Assembly (NCBI RefSeq): GCF_042477335.2
Contig: NC_091247.1
Span: 40,351,501-40,415,500 of the forward strand
DNA: 64,000 nucleotides
Source of the DNA: Ovis canadensis
Lineage: Eukaryota; Chordata; Mammalia; Artiodactyla; Bovidae
Direction of reading: 5' to 3'
Below, one piece after another: positions 22,325 to 33,560 of the stretch (position 1 is its first letter; each line of letters opens with the position of its first letter). Both the position numbers and the translations under genes were made by a program. The notes beneath the pieces were generated by a model. The model saw nothing but the letters and a program-made list of their open reading frames with translations, did not search any database and was not told the origin of the DNA.

Positions 22325-22520
22325 GTCTTGGCTTCACCACTTATTGCCGATGAGACCTTGGACAAATTATTTAACCTTTCTGGTATTTTGTCAGTGGCAA
22401 AATGGGGATAACACCTGCCTTGAGGTATAATAATAAAGATTGAATAAAATAAATAGGTGATGATCACAGCACAGTGCCTGAGACACTGTAGCTATTCGGT
22501 AAGTGGCAGCTATTAGAGAG
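22325..22520 (+). mobile_element. MIR SINE (plus)
   Basis: Shows the MIR order: ttggcttcaccacttattgc, gagaccttggacaaattatt, aaaatggggataacacctgc, then gcacagtgcctgagacactg. Nearly complete 3' two thirds. Confidence 0.9.
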
Positions 22521-22711
22521 AAACAACACTTTATATGGTTAAAACACTATTCTGGAAAAATATAGGGCCTTTCCACTTGACAGAATTTGAAACATTGATG
22601 TGAAGTCTTCTGTTCTAGCCTTTGGAATCCGCTTGTTAGGAATAGCTAATAGGCAACACCTATGTTACCACTCTCACCCATGGCAGATATAGCTCATTGA
22701 TCTCAGTATTC

Positions 22712-23036
22712 ATTTTTTTTTTAAATTGAAGAATTAGGTGATTTACAATGTTTTGTTAGTTTCAGGTGTACAGCAAAGTGATTCAGTTATACATATATAT
22801 GCATATACCTGTATTTTTTTTAATTGAAGTGTAATTGATTTATAATGTGTTAGTTTCAGATATATAGCAAAGTGATTTAGTGACATATATGTACATGTAC
22901 ATATATTAATATTAATATATGTGTACATATATGCATTCTTTCTCAGATTCTTTTCCATTTTAGGTTATTATAAGATATTGAATAATTAAATATGGTTCCC
23001 TGTGCTATATAGTAGGTCCTTGTTTTTTATCTGTTA
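22712..23036 (-). mobile_element. L1 insertion with a doubled 3' end, 12-bp duplication
   Basis: Two successive antisense L1 3' ends, each starting with a T-run and then ttgaag...gatttacaatg/gatttataatg...gttagtttcag...agcaaagtgatt: copy one 22712-22812, copy two 22813-23036. The pair is flanked as a unit by atctcagtattc at 22700-22711 and 23037-23048, so it entered in one event. Confidence 0.85.
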
Positions 23037-23204
23037 ATCTCAGTATTCTCATTTGCTAGATTTGAATGTGGCTGAAGGATCTTTTTCAGTATAACTTTGA
23101 AGATAACTGTTAAGAATTAATCAAAATTGGAACTTGGAGTAAAAATCTATTTTTTTTCTTTTTGTCTCTGACTAGGTAGATAACAGATCTATTAAGATGA
23201 CCAG

Positions 23205-23720
23205 TTATCTTTTTTATTTTTATACAATTTTAAAGGCTACTTTCCATTTATAGTTATTACAAAATATAGGCTATATTCCCCATGTTGTAGAATACACCCC
23301 TGTAACGTATCATACCCCAATACTTTGTACCTCCCATTCCCTTACCCTTACGTTGCCTCCCAACCCTACCCACTGGTAACCACTAGTTTGCTGTCTATAT
23401 CTGTGAGTCAGCTTCTTTTTTTGTTATATTCACCAATTCTTTGTGTTTTTTTAGATTCCACATGTAGTGATATCATAAAGTATTTGCCTCTCTCTATCTG
23501 ACTTATCTCACTAGCACAATGCCCTACAAGCCCAAATATGTGTGTGTGTGTATATATATATATACACACACATGTATGTCATTTCCTACATATCTTAGGT
23601 CAATTCCATATCCTGGTTACTGTAAAGCTATGAACATTGGGGTGCATGTATCTTTTTGAATTAGTGTTTTTTCCCGGTATATAGCCAGGAGTGAAATTGC
23701 TGAGATCAGTCATCTTGATG
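23205..23720 (-). mobile_element. L1 3' UTR to ORF2 end (minus)
   Basis: Antisense L1: ttccatttatagttattac, then tagattccacatgtagtgat, then aaagctatgaacattggggt and ggtatatagccaggagtga. Old and diverged. The flanks (agttatctt and agtcatctt) may be a decayed duplication. Confidence 0.8.
23537..23574. repeat. Compound (TG)n(TA)n(CA)n microsatellite
   Basis: Alternating tgtgtgtgtg, tatatatatata and cacacaca inside the L1. The arrangement is self-complementary. Confidence 0.9.
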
Positions 23721-24452
23721 GCTGGGTGTCCATATGCTCACATGCAGGCAACAACATGAATGAGTTTTCTCTGTTGATATACAGTGATTCCCCCCACTGG
23801 TGCGTGGAGCTTCATGGACAGGGTTGGTGTAGAAGGGCTTCAGTGACCCTATGGAAACTAGTATGTTTATCTAAAAGTTCATCATTAGCAGAGTAGGAAC
23901 CTTGGGGGGATGAGGATAAAGTCCTGATGATTGTAGGAACATTATGGAATTGTTTGGGCTACAAGGGGATACATCACGGGTATGTTCTCAAATGCACTTG
24001 ATTTCAATGACTGCAACTTTCAGAAACCAACCAAATTCTTAGTTCTATTAACTATTTTATTACTGGTTTGTCAAATGTCTGTGAATTTCTTTGCTGGGCT
24101 GCTTGTTTTCCATGCACTCTTCCCTCCAGGATACTACCTACTGAAGGGGTGGACCAAGCCCTTTAAAGTAGCTGATCCTTGAGTCTATGGAGTAATTTCC
24201 CATTCACCCACCCATGATAGCTTCTAAAGCATCATACCCAGTGTACAGATGCATAATTCCATAAGATTCCATGCAGGGGAGAGAGGGTAGAGGAGGGGGA
24301 CCTATGGGTGGTGGACTGCTGGAATCTGTTGGAACGAGTCAAAGGTGCTGTTCCTGAGGTTAGAAGAAGGCATGATTTTGAACTCATAAGAGGATGAGAG
24401 CTTTGGGCTTGGGATAGTTGTCCTTCCCCTGGTGTTTATTTAAATATTATGT
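23721..24452. other. No gene or repeat recognised
   Basis: About 730 bp. One 66-codon frame at 23982-24182 lacks features. Apparently single-copy. Confidence 0.4.
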
Positions 24453-24463
24453 AATGGCTGCCT

Positions 24464-24670
24464 GGGCTTCCCTGGTAGCTCACATGGTAAAGCGTCTGCC
24501 TACAATGTGGTAGACCTGGGTTGGGAAGATCCCCTGGAGAAGGAAATGGCAACCCACTTCAGTATTCATACCTGGAAAATCCCATGGACCGAGGGGCCTG
24601 GTAGGCTACAGTCCATGGGGTCGCAAAGAGTTGGAGACGACTGAGCGACTTCACTTTCACTTTCAATTTC
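24464..24670 (+). mobile_element. Bov-tA SINE (plus) with 11-bp duplication
   Basis: tRNA-derived head (gggcttccctggtagctcac) followed by the Bov-A body and a tttcactttc-rich tail. The duplication aatggctgcct lies at 24453-24463 and 24671-24681. Confidence 0.95.
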
Positions 24671-25239
24671 AATGGCTGCCTCCTCTATGCTTTCTCTGAG
24701 AGAAAAACAAACAAAATCCAAAGTCAGCCCCTGAACACTGTGACATTAGAACCAGAGAGATTCTTCAGAGGAGCAGATTTGATCTGTTACAGACAGATCT
24801 GAAGCAAAGTGCACCCCGCCCCCCAGCGCCCCCATCCCTTGCACACATGCCTGCCTGGTTGGCACAAAGCCATACATTGGTGTGTGGTTCTCTTTTGCGC
24901 ATCTACTCATTCCTGGCTTTCAGATGGACTGCTCTCCAAAAAGGAAACAACTTGCAAGAGGAAACACACCCACACCATTCCTGTTGGGGCGGGAGGGATG
25001 TGTGTGGGTGGAGAGAAGGAGAATGTGAAATCCAAAGGATGATTAAGAGAATTTGACAAAGAAAATGACTTCTTCCACCCATTTAACACCCACATTAATC
25101 CACTTGGGTGATCAAATGCAAAAGACAAAGAGAATTACAACCTTTTCCAGTCCAAGAAATAATAATTATTCAGAGGAAAATCTTGGCAAAATGAATAAAC
25201 CAAGCAAAAAGAGAAGGGGAGAGAGAGAGAAAGAAGACA

Positions 25240-25274
25240 CACACAGGCACACACACACACACGTGCACACACGC
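25240..25274 (+). repeat. (CA)n microsatellite, interrupted
   Basis: Interrupted CA repeats: acacacaggcacac, then cacacacacacgtgcacac. Preceded by a GA-rich run. Confidence 0.9.
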
Positions 25275-26217
25275 AAAGATGGGAGAGACAGATATTGAGA
25301 GAAAAAAAGCCAACAGTTGGGTCTCTGTTTGGGCAGGCTTTGTATGTTTCACCTTCTCTCAGTTTAAAAGTGAAAAACAGAAAAGAGACAAACTGTTTAT
25401 ATGAACCAGCAATGGAAAACTAGTGATTGTGCTCATCCTGATGTCCCCTTTACAGTGGCTCTGTGCCATTTTCCTGGCAGAAGTCGCGGAGGTCAGCTGA
25501 GGAGAGAGTAAATTCTCAAGGCTGTCACGTGGCAGCTGTGTCATTCTATACAAACTGCTCCTATTTATGTGCTGGGTCTTATTTTTAAAAGCTCTGCTAT
25601 CCCCTGGTAGAAGGAGGGAGTAGAAGCGGGAAGAGGTAACTTGTGAACAAGGTTAGAAGCAGAAAGTGAAAGGAAGGAGAGAAAGAAAGAGGATGGGTCC
25701 AATTTTCTTGGGAAGCATATTGTATTGTTTGGCTTGCCTGGCTCTGTTCCAGGGGCTCAATTGAAAGTGAATTTCTCTTATTGAATTCCATCCAGAGATA
25801 TCATAACCTCAAAAGGCTACTATTACCCAGAGGGCTTCAGATGGAACCATTTGTGTGTGACTCTTGAAATGCAGGGAGTCACAATTGTCATTCGACAACA
25901 TGAGAGCCGTCAGGCCAGCTCCTTTCAGGGTGAGGGGGATTGTTGACATAATCTGGCCTCTGGTCCCCTTCAGAGGGACCAGTTTCTCTGCTTCTCAGGC
26001 TTCTTCTTTTTTTTGCTTGGCAGGTGCAGCAGCAAGAAAACCGGGGAGTTTCACAAAAACCGACAAGAACAACAACAAAAAAGGCTCAGAGTGATTTAAA
26101 CATCAAATGCCTATCCTGTGCAGGCAGAATAAGGGGCCATAGGTCACTGTACAGGCCGTCAGGGTCCTTGGGACTAAGTTTATCTTTTTAACCAAAAGAG
26201 GCAGTGAAAATATTACA

Positions 26218-26285
26218 ACCCCTCCCCACCCGCACCCTCCCCCTCCCCCCGCGCCCCCCCCCCCCCCCCCCCCCCGCCCCGGCCG
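26218..26285 (+). repeat. C-rich tract with (C)22
   Basis: Almost pure C over about 65 bp, with an uninterrupted 22-C run at 26254-26275. The minus strand is a G-run able in principle to form quadruplex structure. Also a likely sequencing and assembly weak point. Confidence 0.95.
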
Positions 26286-27190
26286 CCAAAACTAGAAGAA
26301 AACCAAATACAGTCTCAATAAAGATATTCAAAGAAGAGCAAAGGCTTTGGGAAAGCAAATCAGAGTTGACTTTCTGGTTTGTATAGATAGTTTTTTTTTT
26401 CCTTCTTTTGAACCAGAACAACAGACAGCTATATGCTGTGATAGTGGTTCCTCAAATATTTCCCATCTTGTCACCTCCCGTTCCTTCTGTTTCTCCATCC
26501 CCTCTTTCCTCTTTAACTGCCTCCTTCCATTCATGGCAGTCTGGATTCCTCTTTCTTTTTCTCCCTTCCTTTCAGCATTAAGTAGTGGGAGTTGCTTTCC
26601 TAAGCTTCGCCCTGATAATAAACCTCTTGTGTGGTGACTCCACTTATTCTTAGATACACACAACCTGTTTTGAATGGGGCTATGGAGAGAAACTCAAATA
26701 GAATTAACTACTCTTTTCAGAAGTTGCTGAATACAAGCTTTGGTTCTCAAAATCAAGTTTCAATGACTGGTTTCTTTTGAACAAAGTGCAAAGGAGTTCA
26801 GAATAATAAGTGTAACAAGATGGAGAAAATTTTATTCACCAGTATTCTTGAAGAAAACACTGCAGGCGTTTGGGAGAACTACTTTGATAAGCCACTTCGG
26901 CTGGGGATTAAGCCCCCAAAAGATGCTCAAGTAACAAAAGACAGTCACTCCACTGCCTCGGAAGGAGAGTGTGTTCTGTTACTTGGAGAGTCCTTTGTTT
27001 TGCTGAATTCGGTGGAGTTTAGTAACCCAGCATGGAAGAGGAGGAGGGAAGAACTGGAGGCCTGAGAGAAGAGGAAGTTCGAGTTGCAGGGTGTGGAGGG
27101 GAGAGAATCTGAGAAAAGGAGAGAAGAGAGCACAAAATGAAATGCCACAGGCTTCACAGCTAAGGTGGGTGGGAGGACTGAGTTTATTTG

Positions 27191-27340
27191 TTTAATATTT
27201 TAATTTCAAAATTTGGAAACATATTTAAAAGTAGACAAAATAATATAATGAATTCCCAGGTACCCATCACTATGCATGGACAGTTTCCTTTTCATCTGTA
27301 TCTTCAATGTACTTCTTCCTCTCTCTTTTTTCAAATGTAC
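27191..27340. repeat. Possible old L1-type repeat flanking the CHR-1 insertion
   Basis: Contains gaattcccaggtacccatca, similar to a phrase in old mammalian repeats (aactcccatatacccatcac), and seems to resume at 27680-27720 after the CHR-1. Tentative. Confidence 0.4.
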
Positions 27341-27341
27341 C

Positions 27342-27677
27342 TTTTTTTTTTTTTTTTTTAATGCTGAGTCGTTGTCATGGCTGCGTGGGCTGTTCTCTAG
27401 CTGTGACGGGTGGGGGCTGCTCCCCAGCTGCAGTACGTGGTCTTCTCCTTGCAGTGGCTTCTCTTGTTGTGGACCTCAGGTTCTAGGGAGCATGGGCTTC
27501 AGTAGTTGTGAAGTGTGGGCTCAGCAGTTGCAGCTCCCAGGCTCTACAGTGCAGGCTCAATAGTTGTGGCACACGGGCTTAGGTGCCCCCGGGTTTGTGG
27601 AATCTTCCTGGACCAGGGATCAAATCCGTGTTTCCCACATTGGCAGGCAGATTCACCACTGATCCACCAGGAAACCC
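27342..27677 (-). mobile_element. CHR-1-type long tRNA-Glu SINE (minus)
   Basis: About 335 bp antisense: poly-T, then repeated gttgtgg/ttgtgaag phrases (cttcagtagttgtgaagtg), ending in the tRNA-like head gggatcaaatccgtg...accaggaaaccc. Nearly full length. The 95-codon and 61-codon frames here are within the SINE. Confidence 0.88.
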
Positions 27678-27738
27678 TCACCCCTCTCTTTTTATTTTGA
27701 AGCAAATCCAAGGGGAACTTGGAAGGAAAGAAGTATTT

Positions 27739-28158
27739 TTAAAAAATTTATTTTATTGAAACATAGTTGATTTACAGCGTTGTGTTAATTTCTGCTGTAC
27801 AGCAAAGTGAGGCAGATTTATACATATATTCTTTTTCATTTTGGTTTATCACAGGATATTGAATATAGATCTCTGTACTATATAGTAGGACCTTGTTATT
27901 TAATCATTCTATATACAATAGTTTGCATTTGCTAACCCCAAACTCCCAATCCATCCCTCCCCCTTGGCAACCGCAAATCTGTTCTTTATGTCTGTGAGTC
28001 TGTTTCCGTTTTGTAGATAAATTCATTTGTGTCATATTTTAGATTCCACATATAAGTGATATCATATGGTATTTGTCTTTCTTTTTCTGACATACTTCAC
28101 TTAGTATGGTAATCTCTAGGTCCATGCATGTTGCTGCAAATGGCATTATTTCACTGGG
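27739..28158 (-). mobile_element. L1 3' end (minus) with 11-bp duplication
   Basis: Antisense L1 3' region: gttgatttacagcgttgtg, ctgtacagcaaagtgaggc, tagattccacatataagtga, tccatgcatgttgctgcaaa. The duplication aagaagtattt lies at 27728-27738 and 28159-28169. 5'-truncated at 0.42 kb. Confidence 0.92.
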
Positions 28159-28169
28159 AAGAAGTATTT

Positions 28170-28894
28170 ACTAGGGATTTTAACACAGCTTGCTGTAGTA
28201 TGTTCTGCCTCTTGCACAAGCATGTGCCTTGGTCACTAATGTGTATGTGAGTAGATTCATCCTAGAGGAAACCAAGGACACACCGTTCTGACCAGGGTTT
28301 AAGCCAAGTGAAAAGTCACAACACATGTGGACCTGGGACCTGGCTGATGAAGAATTAGCTGAGAGGCCTAAGTTGCATAGATACTACAGATTTTGGCTGA
28401 AAAGAACAATGTGATCTAAAAACAAGATGTTAAAATATCTGTATACAAGTCTCTTTTTAACTTTTCTACTCGCCACAAATTTTAGACACACTTTCAAGTG
28501 TCTATTTACAAAGTGGCTTGATGACCGACAAAGAACACTTGACTGAGAGTTAGATTCTTGTATGACGTAGTTATGAGCTATTGGGCAAATTGCCCATTTC
28601 TCCAGGTCCATTGTTTACTCGTATCTGCCCTAATTCTCAGTGTTATTTTGATTGTCAAATTTGGGAAATGCAGGTAAAAACGTATAAAAACATGGTGCTT
28701 TATCAATATGAGCTATAGCATTAATGTTACTGAAGAAGGCAGGGCATGATTCTCCCATCAGTGCTCTAAGCCAAAAGGACTTCATCTTTTAGGTTCTCTT
28801 AAAGGATTCGGGTGTTAAAATCTGAAGTCTTAACAAAAGAGTTAAGTTATTTGTTTCGCCTTTAGAACATGCTTTTCTGAATGCCCCCATTTGT
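28170..28894. other. Mostly unrecognised; weak MIR-like patch
   Basis: About 0.7 kb. 28545-28620 (ctattgggcaaattgcccat) may be a decayed MIR. Nothing else identified. Confidence 0.35.
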
Positions 28895-28895
28895 T

Positions 28896-29030
28896 GTGCA
28901 GTTGTGCCCGACTCTTTACTACCCCATGGACTAAAGCACACCAGGCTTCCCTGTCCTTCACCATCTCCCAGAATTTGCTCAAACTCATGTCCATCGAGCT
29001 GATGATGCCATTGAGTCAATGATGATGTCC
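28896..29030 (-). mobile_element. BovB 3' end fragment (minus)
   Basis: Contains gttgtgcccgactctttact, then tttgctcaaactcatgtcca, BovB 3' terminus truncated after about 130 bp. Next to, and in the same orientation as, the Bov-tA that follows. Confidence 0.85.
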
Positions 29031-29049
29031 TCATTTGATCTTTGATTAA

Positions 29050-29353
29050 GAAAGTGAAAGTGAAAGTCGCTCAGTTGTGTCTGACTCAAAGAGACTTCAT
29101 GGACTTCAGACTTCATGGACTGTCCATGAAATTCTCCAGGCTTCAGAGACTTCAGACTTCATGGACTGTCCATGAAATTCTCCAGACTTCAGAGACTTCA
29201 GACTTCATGGACTGTCCATGAAATTCTCCAGGCCAGAATACTGGAGTGGGTAGCCTTTCCCTTCTCCAGGGGATCTTCCCAACCCAGGGATCAAACCCAG
29301 ATCTCCCGCACTGCAGGTGGATTCTTTACCAGCTGAGCCACAAGGGAAGCCCC
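29050..29353 (-). mobile_element. Bov-tA SINE (minus), enlarged by internal tandem repeat
   Basis: tRNA-like head on the right (gagccacaagggaagcccc) and Bov-A body on the left. It is about 300 bp, against roughly 205-215 bp for the other copies here. The excess is a 46-bp unit present three times at 29095-29232. Confidence 0.93.
29095..29232 (-). repeat. 46-bp unit repeated three times inside a SINE
   Basis: Copies at 29095-29140, 29141-29186 and 29187-29232. Copies two and three differ only at the last base. Copy one differs at two positions near its start. Each contains the short palindrome catggactgtccatg. Confidence 0.97.
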
Positions 29354-29814
29354 TTTGAGTAAGAACCATTTCTTAATTTTTGTGTTGTTTACCATCTGGA
29401 GAGGCTGGGAATGTGCAAAAACAGCAAGCCTTGGTACCCTTTGTTTGAATAGTTCTTTTGGTCTGTTTTCTTTTGCATTTTACTATAAGCAGCAAAAAGA
29501 AGCCTAGTGGCCCCTTAACAACATGGCTGAAAATCTTCTCAGCTAGATTATCCATTTTATTAGTTACGTGTTCTGCTTTCCCAATTACTGCAGGTGACAG
29601 TGTTGCTAAATTTTCTACCACTATAAGATGCATTTTATTTTTTCTACTGGTAGGCTCCTCACATTCCAAAGTTCTTCAAACAGTGTTCAAGGTACTTAAG
29701 CTCTCACTAACAATCTATTCTGAATTTTATAGCTTTGTAGATTCTGATCACTCTCTGGATCCTTCTTGTCACTCCCCTATTTGAGATTTTTGTTGCAGCT
29801 GAACTTCACTTCCA
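29354..29814. other. No feature recognised
   Basis: About 460 bp with overlapping open frames of 98 (minus) and 108 (plus) codons, neither with a recognisable domain. Possibly an old internal LTR-element sequence, given the LTR that follows. Not proven. Confidence 0.35.
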
Positions 29815-30412
29815 GGTACCAAAATATGTATTAGTTATTAAGGCTGAGTAACAAATCTTCAAACTTAGCAGGTTAGAATAATAAACTTTTATTACCTCGC
29901 AGTTCCTGTGGGTCAGGAATCTGGGAGCAGCCTACGTGGATGCTTCTGGTTCATGGTTTCTCACAAGGCTGTAATCAAGGTGTCAGAAGGGCTGCAGTCA
30001 CCTGAGGGTCCACCCAGGCCAGAGGACCAATCCCTGCTATGTGGGCCATAAGGCTGCTCACAACATGGTGGTTAACTTTCTCAGAACAAGTGATCTAAGA
30101 GCACAGGAGAGAGGTTGCCTTACTGCCTTTTACCTAGTCTCGGTCACACAGTGTCATTTTTCCCTTATTCTAGGCATCAGGAAAGTGAAAGTGAAGTCGC
30201 TCAGTCACGTCCGACTCTTTGCGACCCATGGACTGTAGCCCACCAAGCTCCTCCATCCATGGGATTCTCCAGGCAAGGAGTTCACATAGTCCAACCCATA
30301 CTCCATGAGAGTGTATGCACAAAAGCATGAGCTGCTGGAGCGCATGACTATTTGCGGGCCGTCTTGGAGGTGGGTGACCACATCTATTGATACTATAAGC
30401 TGGTTACTACAG
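29815..30412 (-). mobile_element. Old MaLR/ERVL-type LTR (minus), split by Bov-A
   Basis: Antisense LTR phrases: cgcagttcctgtgggtcagg, then aggtgtcagaagggctgcag, ending with gccgtcttggaggtgggtga and ccaca. The Bov-A fragment at 30181-30276 interrupts it. Subfamily not assigned. Confidence 0.65.
30181..30276 (-). mobile_element. Bov-A fragment (minus), truncated
   Basis: Contains gaaagtgaaagtgaagtcgc, then atgggattctccaggcaagg. Only the 3' half of a Bov-A unit remains. No duplication visible. Confidence 0.9.
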
Positions 30413-30778
30413 TCAGGTCATGTGATCTCCTGGAGACACCCACAGTGAATGAGATGTTATCCTCGTCTCTAAGGAACTCTGAAGGAAGTTCAAGTTGTGG
30501 GGGATACAGAGTAGTAAACTGGAAGTGTCACAAGTACCATGACAAAGATACAGGGAATCTGTGAGCAATGGGGCAAGGGGGCCTAACCTAGACCAGAAAT
30601 GAAGGTTCCTGTGTGGGTGAGAATGAGGGTTCTGTGGGGGAGAATCAGGGAGAAGTAGGGACAGAAGATAGAAGACCCTGAACACCAGGCCAGGGATTTT
30701 AAACCATGCTCAGTGAGTGATAAGGAGGCACTGATGTCTTTGGAGCCAAGATTGTTTGAGTCTAGATAATACACCGTC

Positions 30779-30818
30779 AGGGCTTCCCAGGTCAGACACA
30801 ACTGAAGCAACTTAGCAC
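30779..30818 (+). mobile_element. Internally deleted Bov-tA remnant
   Basis: The SINE head (cagggcttcccagg) is joined directly to the SINE 3' end (gtcagacacaactgaagc, then aacttagcac). About 170 bp of the element body is missing. Confidence 0.65.
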
Positions 30819-31419
30819 TCATGGATAGAGGATCAATTCCCTCCCTGCCACCTTTGTTTCTTAAAAACATAGTGCTGAAACAGGTTCCTTCCTGCCTACA
30901 TTTGGAAGGACCCAGGAAGAGAAGGATCCAGAATGTAGACCTCAGGATTCAGAGTTCTAGGAGCCCCAGTCAGACCATGGGCCCTGAGTAACAGGTACTG
31001 AGTCCTACTCAGGGAAAATACTCTCATAGGCTCAGTATTTTCACTGCTTATCTGATTACCATTTAGCATCTTGTCTGATTAATGGAGCTTGCAGATGTTT
31101 GGCAGGAGAAGTTAATCAGCTATTAATCACCATAGAGTTTCTCTGTAGCTTTTCTGGAAGAGTACCCATGTTCTAATAGAAACTGTAGTTGTTTCCTGAA
31201 CGTGGGTGCAGAGAAGGGCCAGAGGTAGACAGTCGTGGGTCTCTTGTTGGGAAGGTTTGGCGCAGGTACCTTGGGGGTTGTCTGGCTACTGTTAGAAGAA
31301 TGTAAGTTATTTTCCCAAGCTCATGGGTGTCTGAAGAAGGCAGCCTTCAACTAGAAGAGAGGAAAAGCATGGGCCGTGTGGTTCTCTGTGATGAGCCACA
31401 AATTGAGCACTTCATATGG

Positions 31420-31515
31420 TCCTAGCTCTAGCTCTGCACCTACGCAGCCACGCCACGCTGGACAGATCTTTCAACTTCTTGGGACTCATTCTCTTATCTT
31501 TAAAATCAGACATTT
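31420..31515 (+). mobile_element. MIR fragment (plus)
   Basis: Contains tagctctagctctgcacct, then ttctcttatctttaaaatca, the MIR order. Weak. Confidence 0.5.
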
Positions 31516-33044
31516 TGGGAATTTCCTAAACCTGTTTCTGTAGACCACATGGCCCAGTGGCTGCTTTAATGAACACAGAATTCCTAGGCAAATGAGTGTG
31601 GAAACTCTATATACTACATATGACTCTCGGAAAGTCATGACAGACACCAGTTTAATGAAGAGTGAAAATGTTGTGGCCAAATCACGAAACAAAAACATGT
31701 TTCACCTAGCACATACCCAAATGCTTTTGATCACAGAACCCTGTGTTCATTAAACATCTAGAAACGCCAGCAGATTGTGTTCCTGACTCTGTTTTTCTGG
31801 TTTCTGATTCAATTTCATTACCAGCTTTTGGTTTTCTCTCCAGAAATATTCTTGTGGGCTCTTTACTGGCAAACTTCATAACCAACCCACCTGCTTCTCA
31901 GCCTTAAAATGGTCTCCTGGATTATAAACTGAGGCTCACATCTGATTTCCCTCCTCTCCTGCTAACCTATGGTGACAGGGGCTTGGGACCGTGTCTCTAG
32001 TCTGTTCAGCTCTCACCCTGCCATCCATTCCTTTGTGTGGTAGCAGAATACCATGTTGGCCAAGATTACCTTTTATTGTATAAAAAGGACAGTGTAATTT
32101 GGTGAGAGCTGGATATGAAGATTATTTGAAAACTTAGCTACATGACTTTTGAGGATCAAATTCTGATTTTTAAATGACAACCTCATCTTGTGAATTCATT
32201 GTTTGATTCAAGATACATTGACTGCTGTAACTCTACCATTCTACAAAAAGAACACATTTATTTCCATGAGTTAGCACAATATTAGACTTTAGGGGGTCTT
32301 ACTCTTTTCCTTTGGATACTACTTGTCATCTTGGAATTTATTGTTTCAATCTAAAGCAATACTGTAGGCTTGCGGCTGGAATATGCCTTTTCAGAGGCTG
32401 AATGTAAATTGCCAGAATGAGGCAGCAATCTATGTAAGTGTTAAGTCCTATTAGTCATGTTAAAGACCATTGATTTTGTGAGAAATTAGCTGAAACTATA
32501 GAGATCCATGTGAAGTCAAAGGTTTGCAGAAATATCCAGTGGCTCATCTTCTTTGTTAACTTTCATGATGAATTTTAGGACACAAATTCTCAAGGAGGAA
32601 GAAGAGGTTAAGGAATTATCTAAGTCTTAGGTAACAATATCTGGTTACTAATTTTGATTCAAGCCAGTTCTGAGTCATATATAATTCTTGATAAATATGG
32701 TGGAGCTGGATGTCCAATTCCCCTTTTTGAGCAAGAAAAGTCTGTTTGATCATAGGCATAAAATCTGCCTAAGCATGCATTGTGACTGGTTCATATTCTT
32801 AAACCAAATTTATTATTGACTTGGTTATATGTACTGAGAAATAAAGCTGATGACCATACCATAATGAGACTCTCTGTTAACCAGCACCCCACAACTTTAA
32901 ATTCACATCTCTTATGCTGCTCTGAAAAGTTTTATTTTTGTTGTTTTTCTGAGTCATTAGGATTCCCTGAGCCCATTGTCTGCATGCATACTTCTGAAGC
33001 CAGGTTTCTTTTTGGCATTGAAATATTAATGTAATAATTTTTTT

Positions 33045-33560
33045 AAACACTATTGGAAAAAACGTAGGAGAAACAAAAATTCCTTCTACCCTCCTGGGTT
33101 CTGTGACTGGCCTAGAAATGAAATTGACATATGAGAGGGAAACAGGAGAAAGGTATACAGATTTATTTAATCTTTTCACACGTACGTGGGGTTCTTCAGA
33201 GGGAAAGTAAGGACCCGAAGAAGCTGTCAGGCTCCAAAGCTTACCAGTGAGTGATAAATTATGGGGACCTGACAAGACAAAGAGATTTGGACCAGAAGGA
33301 GTAAGGGTGGAACGATGATCAGGAAATATACGAGGAGGAACTAATGGAAGATATAGGTTGTTACAGGAGATTTTTTTGGTAGATCCATTTCAGCATGGAC
33401 TCTCAGTCTTTGGTGATAAGGATGTTTTCTTCTGGGTTCAGGGCGTACCAGAGCCTTTCCTGCCCCTGCTGTTTCTCAAGTGCCTCAGAATAATCAAGAT
33501 GGCTAAGTGGCATATTTTGGGGATGGTGGGCAAGTTCCAAACCCCTTCAAAATTCCACTT
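33045..33560. repeat. Possible old LTR-like sequence
   Basis: Contains gaaaggtatacagatttatt followed by taatcttttcacacgtacg, suggestive of an antisense LTR. Family not recognised. The 132-codon minus frame (32877-33275) overlaps it and shows no domain. Confidence 0.3.

Larger units (their letters stand above)
24682..27190. other. 2.5-kb repeat-poor block, no gene recognised
   Basis: The longest stretch without interspersed repeats in the left half. It contains a CA microsatellite, a C-rich tract and purine-rich patches. Frames up to 111 codons (26328-26663, minus) are low-complexity K/E/R-rich shadows. A small hairpin, ctggtccc (25960-25967) with gggaccag (25975-25982), was noted. No exon can be supported. 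Confidence 0.45.
30413..33044. other. 2.6-kb repeat-poor block
   Basis: Contains only a tiny SINE remnant (30779-30818) and a weak MIR (31420-31515). 31050-31150 is rich in gattaatgg and ttaatcagc motifs. No exon or ORF with recognisable content. Confidence 0.4.

Noticed and set aside
25960-25982. 8-bp stem, 7-base loop hairpin
   Set aside because: Too short to distinguish from chance. No terminator or RNA gene context in a mammalian genome.
26328-26663. 111-codon minus-strand frame, K/E/R-rich
   Set aside because: Low-complexity reading of a pyrimidine-rich stretch. A 96-codon frame overlaps it on the other strand.
29095-29232. Regular repeat spacing suggesting a CRISPR-like array
   Set aside because: The units are directly adjacent without spacers, and lie inside a ruminant SINE.
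32877-33275. 132-codon minus-strand frame
   Set aside because: No domain, unsupported start, and it overlaps possible old LTR sequence.
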